From an uncultured Gemmatimonadota bacterium (GTDB taxonomy: Bacteria > Gemmatimonadota > Gemmatimonadetes > Longimicrobiales > Longimicrobiaceae), in the NCBI GenBank assembly GCA_902805735.1, contig CADCTW010000106.1, positions 1 to 54,381 on the forward strand: 54,381 nucleotides of DNA. Direction: 5' to 3'. The notes under the pieces are model-generated. The model did not search any database. It was not told the DNA's origin and worked only from the letters and a program-made list of their open reading frames with translations. The position numbers and the translations under genes were made by a program. Below are positions 1-7,543 of this stretch, one piece after another. How positions within the stretch are numbered: the first letter of the stretch is position 1; each line of letters opens with the position of its first letter.

Positions 1-76
1 GCGCCGGGGGCGGCACCGCCGCCGCCGCGCCGCACGCGGCCAGCAGGACGAGCGCGGCCGTCCATGTTCTCGTCAT
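1..76 (-). CDS. Lipoprotein, N-terminal fragment
   Basis: Only the first 25 codons lie in the window; the gene runs off the left edge. The minus-strand start ATG (74-76) is preceded by a GGGAGG ribosome binding site. The peptide begins MTRTWTAALVLLAACG: a short basic N-region, a hydrophobic core and an LAAC lipobox, so Cys15 should be lipidated by signal peptidase II. An Ala/Pro-rich linker follows. Nothing else of the protein can be seen, so its function is unknown. The lipoprotein call rests on the signal alone. Confidence 0.7.
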   Translation of the reverse strand, partial: MTRTWTAALVLLAACGAAAAVPPPA

Positions 77-115
77 CCCAAATCCTCCCGGGGTACCGTG
101 TGGCGCCTTGGTGAG

Positions 116-144
116 ATATTATCGCGTCGGCACCCGGTTGCGAC
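116..144 (-). promoter_or_regulatory. Possible promoter of the left-edge lipoprotein gene
   Basis: On the minus strand a TAATAT -10 box (121-116) lies 17 bp downstream of GTCGCA (144-139), a weak -35 match (3 of 6). The -10 is about 40 bp upstream of the lipoprotein ATG. The AT-rich hexamer stands out in this GC-rich DNA, but the -35 is poor. Confidence 0.3.
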
Positions 145-228
145 AGTACGAGCGTTCGACCCACCGCGCTGTGACACGGAGACACCGGGAGAGGTTCCCT
201 CGGGCGGTGAGGTACGTAGCGGTACGTA

Positions 229-257
229 TTGGAATGGCGGCGCGGCGCGCCTATGCT
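229..257 (+). promoter_or_regulatory. Probable sigma-70-type promoter of the secreted repeat protein
   Basis: TTGGAA (229-234) and TATGCT (252-257) are separated by exactly 17 bp. A start point near 264 would give a leader of roughly 35 nt before the ATG at 298. This supports the downstream ATG as the real start, because an upstream in-frame ATG at 229 would overlap the -35 box. Confidence 0.5.
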
Positions 258-297
258 GTGCGGCGGGCATCCTCTCCACCCGGTACCAGGATCCGCC

Positions 298-1140
298 ATG
301 CGCATCACCCACCCACCCCGTCTCCCCGCGCTCCTGCTCGGTGCCGCGCTGGCGGCGCTCCCCGCCGCCGCACAGGATGCGCCCATCACCGTGGACGCTT
401 CGCACCTGCACTCCCTCCAGGGGCGGCTGGACGGGTTGGTCGGCGGGCTTCGCGCCGACGAGCGCGCGCTGTGGACCCGCCTGCTGCTGCGCGCCGCGCA
501 CGCGCCCGCCGAGGGGCCGGAGGTCCGGGTGCTCCCCGTGCTGCACATCGGCCCCGGCGGCGGCTGCGACGCGGGGATGGACGACGGACCGAACCGCAAC
601 CGCGTGGCGATCATCATCCAGGGCGGCCGAACCGCGGACGGCGGCGTCGCGCCCTCCCCGGCCAGCGGCATCATCGTGCAGGGCGGGCGGACCGCCGGCC
701 GCACCCCTGTGGGCGGGCGCCCCGCCGCCGGCGTGGTCCGCCCCCCGGACGCGGTGTCCATCGGCCCCAAGCCGGAAGACCCCACGAGGCCGGCCCCGGA
801 ATGCCTGGCGGCGCGCCTGACGCAGCTCTCCGCGCAACTCCCGGCGGAGGAGCGCGGCGCACTGGAGTGGCTCCTGACCCGCGCCGCCGCTGTGCCCGAG
901 TCCCAGCCCGTGACCGCGACGGCCCAAGGACGCCCCGCCACGCCCGGCGGACGGCCGGCGGGAGCTGCCGGCGTCGCCAGGCCGCTGGGCCAGCCGGGCC
1001 CGGACGGCCTGCCCGAGGGCACGGCCGTCTCGCTGCGCCAGGCGCTGGGGGTGGACGCGCTCTCCATCGGCCCCAAGCGCGAGGACCCCACACGGGGTGC
1101 GCCCACGCCGCCGGCGACGCGCTGGACCCTTCGCCACTGA
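298..1140 (+). CDS. Secreted protein with an internal duplication, unknown function
   Basis: A 280-residue protein starting MRITHPPRLPALLLGAALAA, a signal peptide probably cleaved after PAAAQ (about residue 26). The mature part is two diverged copies of one module. Each has a helical segment (LRADERALWTRLLLRAAHAP, matched by LPAEERGALEWLLTRAAAVP), a Gly/Arg-rich stretch, and a closing motif (DAVSIGPKPEDPTRPAP, matched by DALSIGPKREDPTRGAP). A short motif, IIIQGGRT / IIVQGGRT, is also repeated inside copy one. No known family is recognised. It is probably periplasmic or surface-exposed; no lipobox is seen. The start at 298 is chosen because the signal peptide begins there and the candidate promoter lies just upstream. 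Confidence 0.7.
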   Translation: MRITHPPRLPALLLGAALAALPAAAQDAPITVDASHLHSLQGRLDGLVGGLRADERALWTRLLLRAAHAPAEGPEVRVLPVLHIGPGGGCDAGMDDGPNRNRVAIIIQGGRTADGGVAPSPASGIIVQGGRTAGRTPVGGRPAAGVVRPPDAVSIGPKPEDPTRPAPECLAARLTQLSAQLPAEERGALEWLLTRAAAVPESQPVTATAQGRPATPGGRPAGAAGVARPLGQPGPDGLPEGTAVSLRQALGVDALSIGPKREDPTRGAPTPPATRWTLRH

Positions 1141-1157
1141 GCGAGGGGTAGGTCCGA

Positions 1158-1189
1158 CGGGAGCGGAGAACGCCCATTCCCCGCTCCCG
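1158..1189. terminator. Hairpin downstream of the secreted repeat protein
   Basis: CGGGAGCGG (1158-1166) is perfectly inverted at 1181-1189 with a 14-base loop, 17 bp after the stop codon. There is no T-run, so it may be a 3' stabilising stem or a Rho-assisted stop. The rest of the 1141-1443 gap shows no convincing gene. Confidence 0.4.
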
Positions 1190-1443
1190 CGCGCGCGCCC
1201 AGACCCTCACGCAGGCGAGAGGGCGATTTCCAGCCGCCCCGCCGGGAGGCCGGCACCTTCGGCACGAACGATCCACGATCGTACCCGCTTGCGATTCCTC
1301 TTTCCGATCCTCCCCTGGGTGCTCGCGCGCTTGCGCCTGTCCAGGGCGCGCTGCCACGACGCGCTTATGCTGGACGGCGGCCGCACCGTGCTCCACCTCC
1401 CCGGCGCCGCGCCGCGCCGTGCGATCCTCGCGCGCGCGTAGCC

Positions 1444-2265
1444 ATGCACGAGCGCGCACGGCTCCTCTTCCACCTGGGCCGCTACACCCTGGCGCGCGAG
1501 GAGCTGGCGCGCACGCTGGCGGCGGACCCGGGCGACCCCTGGTCACACGCCCTGCTCGCGCTCTGCCTGGCGGGCCAGAGGGAGTGGGACGAGGCGCTGA
1601 GCGCCGCGGAGGAGGCCATCCGCACGGGACCGGACGAGCCGTTCTGCAATTACGCGCGCGCCTACGTGCTGCGCGGGCGCGGGCTTCCGGTGCCGGCCGC
1701 GCTGTCCGCGCAGGAGTCGATCCGCATCCAGCCGGACTACTTGCAGGGCTGGGTGCTCCTGGGGGAGATCCGGCTGGATCAGGAGGACTACCGGGATGCC
1801 GCGCGATGCGCCCGCGAGGGGCTGGCCGGCGACCCGGAGAACCGGGGGTGCCTGGCGGTGCTGGCGACGGCGCTCATGGAGATGGGCTACGACCGCGAGA
1901 CACGCGGGGTGACCGAGGACCTCCTGCGCATCGCCCCCGAGTATGCCAACGCGCACGCGCTGGAGGCGTGGCGGCTCCTCTACCGGCTGGAGCACGACGC
2001 GGCGATCGCGCGCTTCCATGAGGCGCTGCGCCTGGACCCGGACCTGGACATCGCGGTGGGCGGGCTGCGGCGGGCGGAGGGTGAAAACGATCCCTTCAAC
2101 CGCGCCTTCCAGCGGGTCCACGGCCCGCTGATCCGCCGCGTCAACCGCCTCAACCCCCACGCGCGCTGGCTCCCCACCCTCGTGATCATCTACGGCGAGC
2201 TGTTCGCCGTTCTGTTCCTCTTCACCGCCCTTGGCGTGGTGCTGTTCGCGCTTGATGACCTGTAG
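1444..2265 (+). CDS. TPR-repeat protein with C-terminal membrane anchor
   Basis: A 273-residue protein made of about five to six tetratricopeptide repeats (residues 1-210). TPR helices are visible in segments such as YTLAREELARTLAADPGDPW, AARCAREGLAGDPEN and AIARFHEALRLDPDL. A basic linker leads to one hydrophobic helix near the C-terminus (about 240-268), so the TPR face should sit on one side of the inner membrane as a C-tail-anchored scaffold. There is no signal peptide. TPR proteins act as protein-binding scaffolds; the partner cannot be inferred here. It converges on the response regulator gene downstream. Confidence 0.75.
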   Translation: MHERARLLFHLGRYTLAREELARTLAADPGDPWSHALLALCLAGQREWDEALSAAEEAIRTGPDEPFCNYARAYVLRGRGLPVPAALSAQESIRIQPDYLQGWVLLGEIRLDQEDYRDAARCAREGLAGDPENRGCLAVLATALMEMGYDRETRGVTEDLLRIAPEYANAHALEAWRLLYRLEHDAAIARFHEALRLDPDLDIAVGGLRRAEGENDPFNRAFQRVHGPLIRRVNRLNPHARWLPTLVIIYGELFAVLFLFTALGVVLFALDDL

Positions 2266-2380
2266 CGCCGGACGGAACCCTTCGCTCAGCTGAAGCCACA
2301 TGCTTCGCCCGCCCCCCTCGCGCCGCAGGGCTGTTCTCGCGCACCGTGCGGGCGCGATGAACCGCGCCCCGCCGCACCGA

Positions 2381-2445
2381 CCCGTGGAAATCGCCTCCTC
2401 CCCCAGCAGTTTGGGGGAGGAGGTCGGGAGGAGAGGGCCCCTTCA
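2381..2445 (+). repeat. Dispersed palindromic repeat, copy 1
   Basis: The core is a perfect 11-bp inverted repeat, CCTCCTCCCCC (2394-2404) and GGGGGAGGAGG (2413-2423), around an 8-base loop. Similarity to the copy at 9434-9535, which is in the opposite orientation, extends well beyond the stem: GTGGAAATCG on one side, TCGGGAGGAGAGGGCCC on the other. It lies between convergent genes. Confidence 0.75.
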
Positions 2446-2452
2446 TGCGGTT

Positions 2453-2484
2453 GGGGGCACGGAGAACCCTCTCTCCGTGCCCCC
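2453..2484. terminator. Strong hairpin between convergent genes (minimal CACAGAG-family copy)
   Basis: A perfect 13-bp stem (GGGGGCACGGAGA, 2453-2465; TCTCCGTGCCCCC, 2472-2484) with a 6-base loop separates the TPR gene and the response regulator. A bidirectional stop is plausible, although no clear T-run is present. Its GGCACGGAGA/TCTCCGTGCC heart matches the core of the CACAGAG hairpins found elsewhere in the window. Confidence 0.55.
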
Positions 2485-2508
2485 GGGTACATCTCGTGGC
2501 CCCAACGA

Positions 2509-2877
2509 TCAGGCGGCCATGTCCATCAGGGAGCGGATGCGGGAGGCGACCACTTCGGGGGCGCAGGGCTTGGTCAGCAGGCCGTCGCAGAGAGCATTCA
2601 TCCGCTCCCGCTGGGGCGCCGAGTCCGAGCCGGTGATGGCCAGGATGCGCAGGTCGCGGCCGTACGCCCGCAGCGACTCGGCGGTCTCCACGCCGTCCAG
2701 CACGGGCATGGAGATGTCCATCAGCACCACGTCCGGGCGGTGGCGGTACACGTGCAGGATCGCCTCGCCCCCGTGCGCGGCCTCCACCACCTGGAAGCCG
2801 CAGTCCTGGAGGAACTCCGCGTACGCCACGCGCGTGGGCGCGTCATCATCCACCACCAGAATGGTCTTGCGGACCAT
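2509..2877 (-). CDS. Single-domain response regulator (CheY-like receiver)
   Basis: A 122-residue stand-alone receiver domain. All hallmark residues are present: the acidic cluster VVDDD (D10-D12), the phospho-acceptor D54 in VLMDISMP, the switch Thr82 in AITGS, and K103 in LLTKPC. There is no DNA-binding or enzymatic output domain, so it should work by protein-protein interaction in a phosphorelay. No histidine kinase is nearby, so its partner is encoded elsewhere. The family call is secure and the pathway is unknown. Confidence 0.9.
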   Translation of the reverse strand: MVRKTILVVDDDAPTRVAYAEFLQDCGFQVVEAAHGGEAILHVYRHRPDVVLMDISMPVLDGVETAESLRAYGRDLRILAITGSDSAPQRERMNALCDGLLTKPCAPEVVASRIRSLMDMAA

Positions 2878-3064
2878 CGGCCCCTCGCGTCAGGATCGTC
2901 GAGAAACTGCAACGCGCCGTCACAAAGCAGATTCGATACCCGCGCGCCCGGCCGGGCGGCGCACGAGGGGCCGGCGCCGCGGCTCCTGTAACGGCGTGCT
3001 GGCCGATGCATTGCACCGGTCGCCGCCGGCCGGATACGCCTCACGAAACACGGAACGAGAGATC

Positions 3065-3493
3065 ATGGAATTTCGCTACGGGGTGGAGTCGGACGCCCCC
3101 CTGCTGGCCGACATCAACCGGCAGCTCATCGAAGACGAGTGGGACGGCGGGGGGATGTCGCTGGAACGGCTGGAGGCCCGCATGCGCCGCTGGCTCGCGG
3201 AGGGCGACTACAAGGCCGTCCTCTTCCTGGAGGATGGCGAGACGGTGGCGTATTCGCTGGTGAGCATCGAGGACGATTCCGCCTTCATCCGGCACTTCTT
3301 CGTGCTGCACGCGCACCGCGGCAAGGGCGTGGGGAGCAGGGCGATGGAGATCCTGCTGAGGGAGATCGTTCCCCCCGCCGCGAGGATCACGCTGGACGTG
3401 CTGGCGAGCAACCAGGGCGGCCACCAGTTCTGGCGCTCCGTGGGGTTCACGGACTACGCGATCCGCATGGAGCGGCTGCCGGCGGCCGGGTAA
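3065..3493 (+). CDS. GNAT family N-acetyltransferase
   Basis: A 142-residue single-domain GNAT protein. Motif A, HAHRGKGVGSRAMEILL, carries the R/Q-x-x-G-x-G acetyl-CoA pyrophosphate loop after the beta strand FIRHFFVL. Motif B appears near the C-terminus (GGHQFWRSVGFTDYAIRME), with the usual FW...GF pattern. The N-terminal MEFRYGVESDAPLLADINRQ is the typical first strand and helix. Family members acetylate small amines, antibiotics or protein N-termini; the substrate here is unknown. It lies 21 bp upstream of the sirtuin on the same strand, an acetylase/deacetylase pairing that may be meaningful or coincidental. Confidence 0.85.
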   Translation: MEFRYGVESDAPLLADINRQLIEDEWDGGGMSLERLEARMRRWLAEGDYKAVLFLEDGETVAYSLVSIEDDSAFIRHFFVLHAHRGKGVGSRAMEILLREIVPPAARITLDVLASNQGGHQFWRSVGFTDYAIRMERLPAAG

Positions 3494-3514
3494 ACACACA
3501 GGGAGACGCAGAGA
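3494..3514 (+). repeat. CACAGAG-family half-repeat forming the sirtuin 5' leader
   Basis: The gap between the GNAT stop and the sirtuin GTG is ACACACAGGGAGACGCAGAG plus one base, a diverged single arm of the CACAGAG family. Its purine-rich GGGAGA appears to serve as the sirtuin's ribosome binding site. Confidence 0.5.
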
Positions 3515-4333
3515 GTGACGCTGAACGATCTGCTGCGCGGGCGGCGCGTGGTGGTGCTGGCGGGCGCCGGGTGCAGCACGGAATCGGGGATCCCGGACTA
3601 CCGCGGGCCGGAGAGCATCCAGAAGGTGCGCAAGCCCGTGCAGTACCAGGAGTTCGTGCGCAGCGAGGAGGCGCGGGTGCGGTACTGGGCGCGCAGCACG
3701 GCGGGGTGGCTGCGCTTCTCCGCCGCGCTCCCCAACCCGGCGCACCACGCGCTCGCCCGGCTGGAAGCGGGCGGGGTGGTGCGCGGCATCATCACTCAGA
3801 ACGTGGACGGGCTCCACCACGCGGCGGGGAGCCGGCGCGTGGTGGAGCTTCACGGCTCGCTCGCCTCCGTGCGCTGCCTCCAGTGCGCCACCGCCGTGGC
3901 GCGGACGGCGTTCCAGGAGCGGCTGCGGGCGATGAACGCGGAGTGGATGGAGCTGCTGGGCGAGGTCGTCGCCGCTCCCGACGGTGACGCGGAGCTCCCC
4001 GCGTCCGCGTTGGCGAGCTTCGGTGTGCCCGCGTGCGAGGTGTGCGGTGGCATCCTGAAGCCCGACGTCGTGTTCTTTGGCGAGAACGTGCCGGCGGAGC
4101 GGGTGCAGGAGGCCTGGCGCCTCTTCGACGAGGCGGAGGTGCTCCTGGTGGCCGGTTCGTCGCTGACCGTGTACTCCGGCCGCCGCTTCATCTACCGCGC
4201 CGAGAAGGACGGCGTCCCCATCGCCGTCATCAACCTGGGCCCCACCCGCGCCGACGAGGTGGCCGCCGCCAAGGTGGACGGCCGCCTCGGCGACGTGCTC
4301 CCGGCCCTCGCGGACGCGCTCCTCGCCCGCTGA
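3515..4333 (+). CDS. cobB: Sir2-type NAD-dependent protein deacylase
   Basis: A 272-residue sirtuin. It has the NAD-binding GAGCSTESGIPDYRGP (residues 17-32), TQNVDGLHH (94-102), catalytic His113 in ELHGSL, a zinc ribbon with Cys121/124 and Cys174/177, and the distal GSS (214-216) of the Rossmann fold. Sirtuins remove acetyl or longer acyl groups from lysines, releasing nicotinamide and O-acyl-ADP-ribose. The GTG start is chosen because GGGAGA precedes it at good spacing and the sirtuin fold begins at once. The insertion between the zinc Cys pairs (about 50 residues) is longer than in CobB of enterobacteria. It may be co-transcribed with the upstream GNAT gene. Confidence 0.93.
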   Translation: MTLNDLLRGRRVVVLAGAGCSTESGIPDYRGPESIQKVRKPVQYQEFVRSEEARVRYWARSTAGWLRFSAALPNPAHHALARLEAGGVVRGIITQNVDGLHHAAGSRRVVELHGSLASVRCLQCATAVARTAFQERLRAMNAEWMELLGEVVAAPDGDAELPASALASFGVPACEVCGGILKPDVVFFGENVPAERVQEAWRLFDEAEVLLVAGSSLTVYSGRRFIYRAEKDGVPIAVINLGPTRADEVAAAKVDGRLGDVLPALADALLAR

Positions 4334-4362
4334 CGCATCCTCCTCCGCGTGAGCCGCTGTTG

Positions 4363-4399
4363 TTGACTTCCGACAGGACCATCGGCATACTGCTGTCGG
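4363..4399 (+). promoter_or_regulatory. Promoter with overlapping inverted-repeat operator for padR-permease
   Basis: TTGACT (4363-4368) and CATACT (4386-4391) are spaced 17 bp apart, a good sigma-70 promoter. A perfect 7-bp inverted repeat, CCGACAG (4370-4376) and CTGTCGG (4393-4399), brackets the -10 box, with one half in the spacer and the other just downstream. A dimeric repressor bound there would block RNA polymerase. PadR proteins usually repress their own operon, so PadR from the next gene is the obvious candidate. The site is directly seen; the regulator assignment is inference. Confidence 0.7.
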
Positions 4400-4427
4400 G
4401 TTCCTACATCACTCTCCCGGAGGCGCC

Positions 4428-4763
4428 ATGTCCCCCGCGTCACCCAACGACATCGTGCGGGGCACGCTGGACCTGCTGATCCTGAAAGCGCTCTCCCTGG
4501 AGCCGATGCACGGCTGGGGCGTGGCGCAGCGGCTGGAGCAGCTCTCGCGCGACGCGCTGCGCGTGGGCCAGGGCTCGCTTTACCCCGCCCTGCAGCGGCT
4601 GGAGGAAAAGGGGTGGATCGACAGCGAGTGGCGCTCCACCGAGGAGAACCGCCGCGCCAAATACTACTCGCTCACCCCCGCCGGCCGCGGCGCGCTGGGC
4701 GCCGAGGCGGAAAGCTGGCGCCGCTACGTGGACATGGTCGAGGTGATCCTCCGCACCACCTGA
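4428..4763 (+). CDS. PadR family transcriptional regulator
   Basis: A 111-residue winged-helix protein of the short PadR subfamily. It shows the signature GTLDLLILKALSLEPMHGWG (about 12-31), the recognition helix and wing region GQGSLYPALQRLEEKGWIDSEW, and the RRAKYYSLTPAGRGAL segment. A C-terminal helix dimerises. It should repress its own promoter until an inducer is bound. The gene is followed after 15 bp by a large permease; this PadR-permease pairing is a common arrangement in Acidobacteria and Gemmatimonadota. The inverted repeat across the promoter at 4363-4399 fits autoregulation. Confidence 0.93.
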   Translation: MSPASPNDIVRGTLDLLILKALSLEPMHGWGVAQRLEQLSRDALRVGQGSLYPALQRLEEKGWIDSEWRSTEENRRAKYYSLTPAGRGALGAEAESWRRYVDMVEVILRTT

Positions 4764-4778
4764 CACCGGGACGTGGCC

Positions 4779-7478
4779 ATGGGGTTGAAGCGCTGGAGAA
4801 AGCGCCTGCGCGCGCTCGTGCGGAGGGACGCGGTGGAGCGCGAGCTGGACGAGGAGCTGGCGTTCCACCTGGAGATGGAAACGCGCAAACACGTCCGGTC
4901 CGGGATGAGCCTGGCGGACGCGCGGCGCCGGGCCGCCATCGAGTTCGGCGGGGTGGAGAAGTACAAGGAGGAGGTGCGGGACGCGCGCGTGCTGGGCTGG
5001 GTGCCGGGGATGTCGCTGGATTTCAAGCTTGGCTACCGCATGCTGGCGCGTTATCCCGGGCTCACCGTCGTCGGGGCGCTGGCGATGGCGTTCGGGATCG
5101 CGATCGGCGCCGCCGGCTTCGAGCACGTCAAGGACCAGCTCTTCCCTCCCCTGCCCTACGCGGACGCCGGCCGCATCGTCGCCATCCACAACGTCAGCAC
5201 GCGTACCACCCGCCCGGAGCCGCGCGCGCTGCACGACTTCTTCGCGTGGAGAAAGGAGCTTCGCTCGGTAGAGGGACTGAGTGTGCTGCACTCGCGCGAG
5301 CGGGGGCTGTCGCTGCGGCCGGGCGACGGCGCGGCGGTGACCGAGGCAGCCGTCAGCGCGAGCGCGTTCCGCCTGGTGCGCGCCGCGCCGCTGCTCGGCC
5401 GCCCGCTGGCCGCCGCGGACGAAGCGGCGGGAGCGCCCGCCGTAGCCGTCCTTGCACACGGCCTGTGGCAGCGGCGGTTCGGGGGCGACCCCGGCGTGGT
5501 GGGCCGCGTGGTGCGCCTGGGCGGCGAGCCGGTGACGGTGGTGGGGGTGATGCCGGAGCACTTCACCTTTTTCGTGCCGCGCACGGAGACCACGCTCCCC
5601 GCGGCGCAGGACCTGTGGGTGCCCTTTCGCCTGGACCCGGTCGCCTTCCCGCGTGGCGAGGGGCCGGCGGTGGCGGTGTTCGGCCGGCTGGTCGCGGGCG
5701 CGACGGTGGAGGCGGCGCGGGCGGAGCTGGCCACGCTGGGCGCGGGCGCGGCCGGCGAGTGGCCGGACACGCACGCGCAGCTCAGGCCGGAGGTGCTGAC
5801 CTTCGCGCGGCCTTTCTCCGGCGGCGAGGGGCTGATCCCGGCGGGCGCGCTCTCGCTGAGCGCCCTCTTCCTGGTGCTGCTGATGGTGATCCTGTGCGCG
5901 AACGTGGCGCTCCTCCTCTTCGCGCGGGCGGCCACGCGCGAGGGGGAGATCGCCGTGCGCAGCGCCCTGGGCGCGAGCCGCGAGCGGATCGTCTTCCAGC
6001 TCTTCGCCGAGGCGCTGGTGCTCTCCGCCCTGTCGGTCGCCGTGGGGCTGGCGGGGGCGTCGCTGGGGCTGCGCTGGGTGGTGCGGGTGCTGGAATCGCT
6101 GCTGGCGGCGCACGGGGTGCCGAAGCCGTCGTGGATCGCCGCCACGCTCTCCCCCACCACCATCGCGTACGCGGTGGTCCTCGGCGTGGTGGGCGCGGGG
6201 GTGGCGGGGGTGCTCCCGGGGCTCAAGGTGACGGCGCGCCCCGGGCAGGCGCAGCTCCAGCGGCTCGCGGGGCGCGGCTCCGGCGTGCGCCTGGGCTCGG
6301 TGTGGACCGGCATCATCGTCACGCAGGTGGCGCTGACGGTCGTCTTCCTCCCCGTCGCCATCATGTTCGCGCTGCAGACCGCGAAAGTCCGTTCGGTGGA
6401 AGGCGCGCTCCCCGCGGCCCCCCTCCTCTCGGTGCAGCTCGAGGCGGACGGGGAGCTTCCCCCGGAAGCCAGGAACCCCGGCGCCCTGGCGCGCTTCGAA
6501 AAGGAAGTGCGCGCGCTGGAGCGGCGCCTCGCGGAGGAGCCCGGTGTCACCGGCGTCACAGTCGCGGGGCAGCTTCCCGGGAGCTGGCACCGCCGCCCGC
6601 GCGTGGAGGTGGACGCGCCAGGGATCAGCGGCCACGCGCAGACCGCGTCCGTCGATGCGGACTTCTTCGAGATCCTGGACGCGACCATCCTCTCCGGCCG
6701 CGGCTTGCGCGCGGCGGATGTGGGGCAGCGCGTGGTGGTGGTGAACGAGTCGTTCGTGCGTGAGGTGCTGGGCGGCCAGAACGCCGTGGGCCGGCGGCTG
6801 CGCTTTCCCGGCGGCGAGGGAGAGGCGCACCCGTGGCACGAGGTGGTAGGCGTGGTGCGCGACCTGGCGATGAACATCGAACCCGCGCTGCCCGGCAACG
6901 CCGGCGTCTACCAGCCGCTCGCGCCTGGCGAATCGTACCCCCTGCGCATGGCGGTGCGCGTCGCGGGCGATCCGGGGGCGTTCACGGGGCGGCTGCACGA
7001 GATCGCGGCCGACGCCGCGCCCGGGCTGCGCCTGGAACGGGCGGTCCCGCTGAGCCAGGCCGCGCGCGCCGTGCTGATCGCCCACGGCGCCTGGCTCCGC
7101 GTCATCGTCCTGGGCGGCGCGATGGCCCTGCTCCTGACCAACGCGGGCATCTACGCCATCATCTCCTTCACCGTCTCCCGCCGCACGCGCGAGATCGGCG
7201 TGCGCGTCGCCCTGGGCGCGGACCGGCGCCGGATCGTCGCCTCCATCCTGTCCCGCACGGCCCGCCACGTCGGGCTGGGCGTGCTCATCGGCGGCATCCT
7301 GAGCATCGTGGTGGTGCTGGCCCTCGCCGAGGGCTCCTGGCGCGCGACTGTGCTGGAGAGCGGCGGCATCCTGGCGGGGTACATGGCCGTGATGATGGCC
7401 GTCTGCATGCTCGCCAGCATCGTCCCCACCCGCCGCGCCCTGCGCATCGAGCCGATGGAGGCGCTCAACGCGGAATGA
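4779..7478 (+). CDS. MacB/FtsX-type ABC permease of the duplicated-permease (ADOP) family
   Basis: An 899-residue membrane protein. An N-terminal prefix domain (LDEELAFHLEMETRKHVRSG, about 20-75) is followed by a transmembrane helix and a periplasmic MacB-type core. An FtsX block of three helices follows (about 365-475), then a second helix plus periplasmic core, and a second FtsX block at the C-terminus containing SRRTREIGVRVALGADRRRI. The tandem layout equals two MacB permease halves in one chain. MacB-type systems use mechanotransmission to expel substrates such as peptides or lipids; a separate ATPase is needed and is not next door. The ATG at 4779 is chosen; an in-frame GTG at 4773 is an alternative. 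It is probably controlled with padR. Confidence 0.88.
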   Translation: MGLKRWRKRLRALVRRDAVERELDEELAFHLEMETRKHVRSGMSLADARRRAAIEFGGVEKYKEEVRDARVLGWVPGMSLDFKLGYRMLARYPGLTVVGALAMAFGIAIGAAGFEHVKDQLFPPLPYADAGRIVAIHNVSTRTTRPEPRALHDFFAWRKELRSVEGLSVLHSRERGLSLRPGDGAAVTEAAVSASAFRLVRAAPLLGRPLAAADEAAGAPAVAVLAHGLWQRRFGGDPGVVGRVVRLGGEPVTVVGVMPEHFTFFVPRTETTLPAAQDLWVPFRLDPVAFPRGEGPAVAVFGRLVAGATVEAARAELATLGAGAAGEWPDTHAQLRPEVLTFARPFSGGEGLIPAGALSLSALFLVLLMVILCANVALLLFARAATREGEIAVRSALGASRERIVFQLFAEALVLSALSVAVGLAGASLGLRWVVRVLESLLAAHGVPKPSWIAATLSPTTIAYAVVLGVVGAGVAGVLPGLKVTARPGQAQLQRLAGRGSGVRLGSVWTGIIVTQVALTVVFLPVAIMFALQTAKVRSVEGALPAAPLLSVQLEADGELPPEARNPGALARFEKEVRALERRLAEEPGVTGVTVAGQLPGSWHRRPRVEVDAPGISGHAQTASVDADFFEILDATILSGRGLRAADVGQRVVVVNESFVREVLGGQNAVGRRLRFPGGEGEAHPWHEVVGVVRDLAMNIEPALPGNAGVYQPLAPGESYPLRMAVRVAGDPGAFTGRLHEIAADAAPGLRLERAVPLSQAARAVLIAHGAWLRVIVLGGAMALLLTNAGIYAIISFTVSRRTREIGVRVALGADRRRIVASILSRTARHVGLGVLIGGILSIVVVLALAEGSWRATVLESGGILAGYMAVMMAVCMLASIVPTRRALRIEPMEALNAE

Positions 7479-7485
7479 CGGATGG

Positions 7486-7543
7486 CCTCACACAGAGGCA
7501 CAGAGATGGGTTCAGCTCGGTGCCTCTGTGCCGCTGTGCGAGC
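7486..7543. repeat. CACAGAG-family hairpin
   Basis: Left arm CTCACACAGAGGCACAGAGA (7487-7506) is inverted, imperfectly, at 7518-7542. It lies between the permease stop and the convergent OsmC gene and overlaps the last codons of OsmC, whose C-terminal tail (GSHSGTEAPS) is read from the repeat. Confidence 0.8.

Noticed and set aside
4440-7268. A 942-codon open frame on the minus strand opposite padR and the permease
   Set aside because: High-GC DNA leaves long antisense frames open. The plus-strand products match PadR and MacB-type permease throughout, while the minus-strand product is low-complexity His/Arg-rich sequence with no family features.
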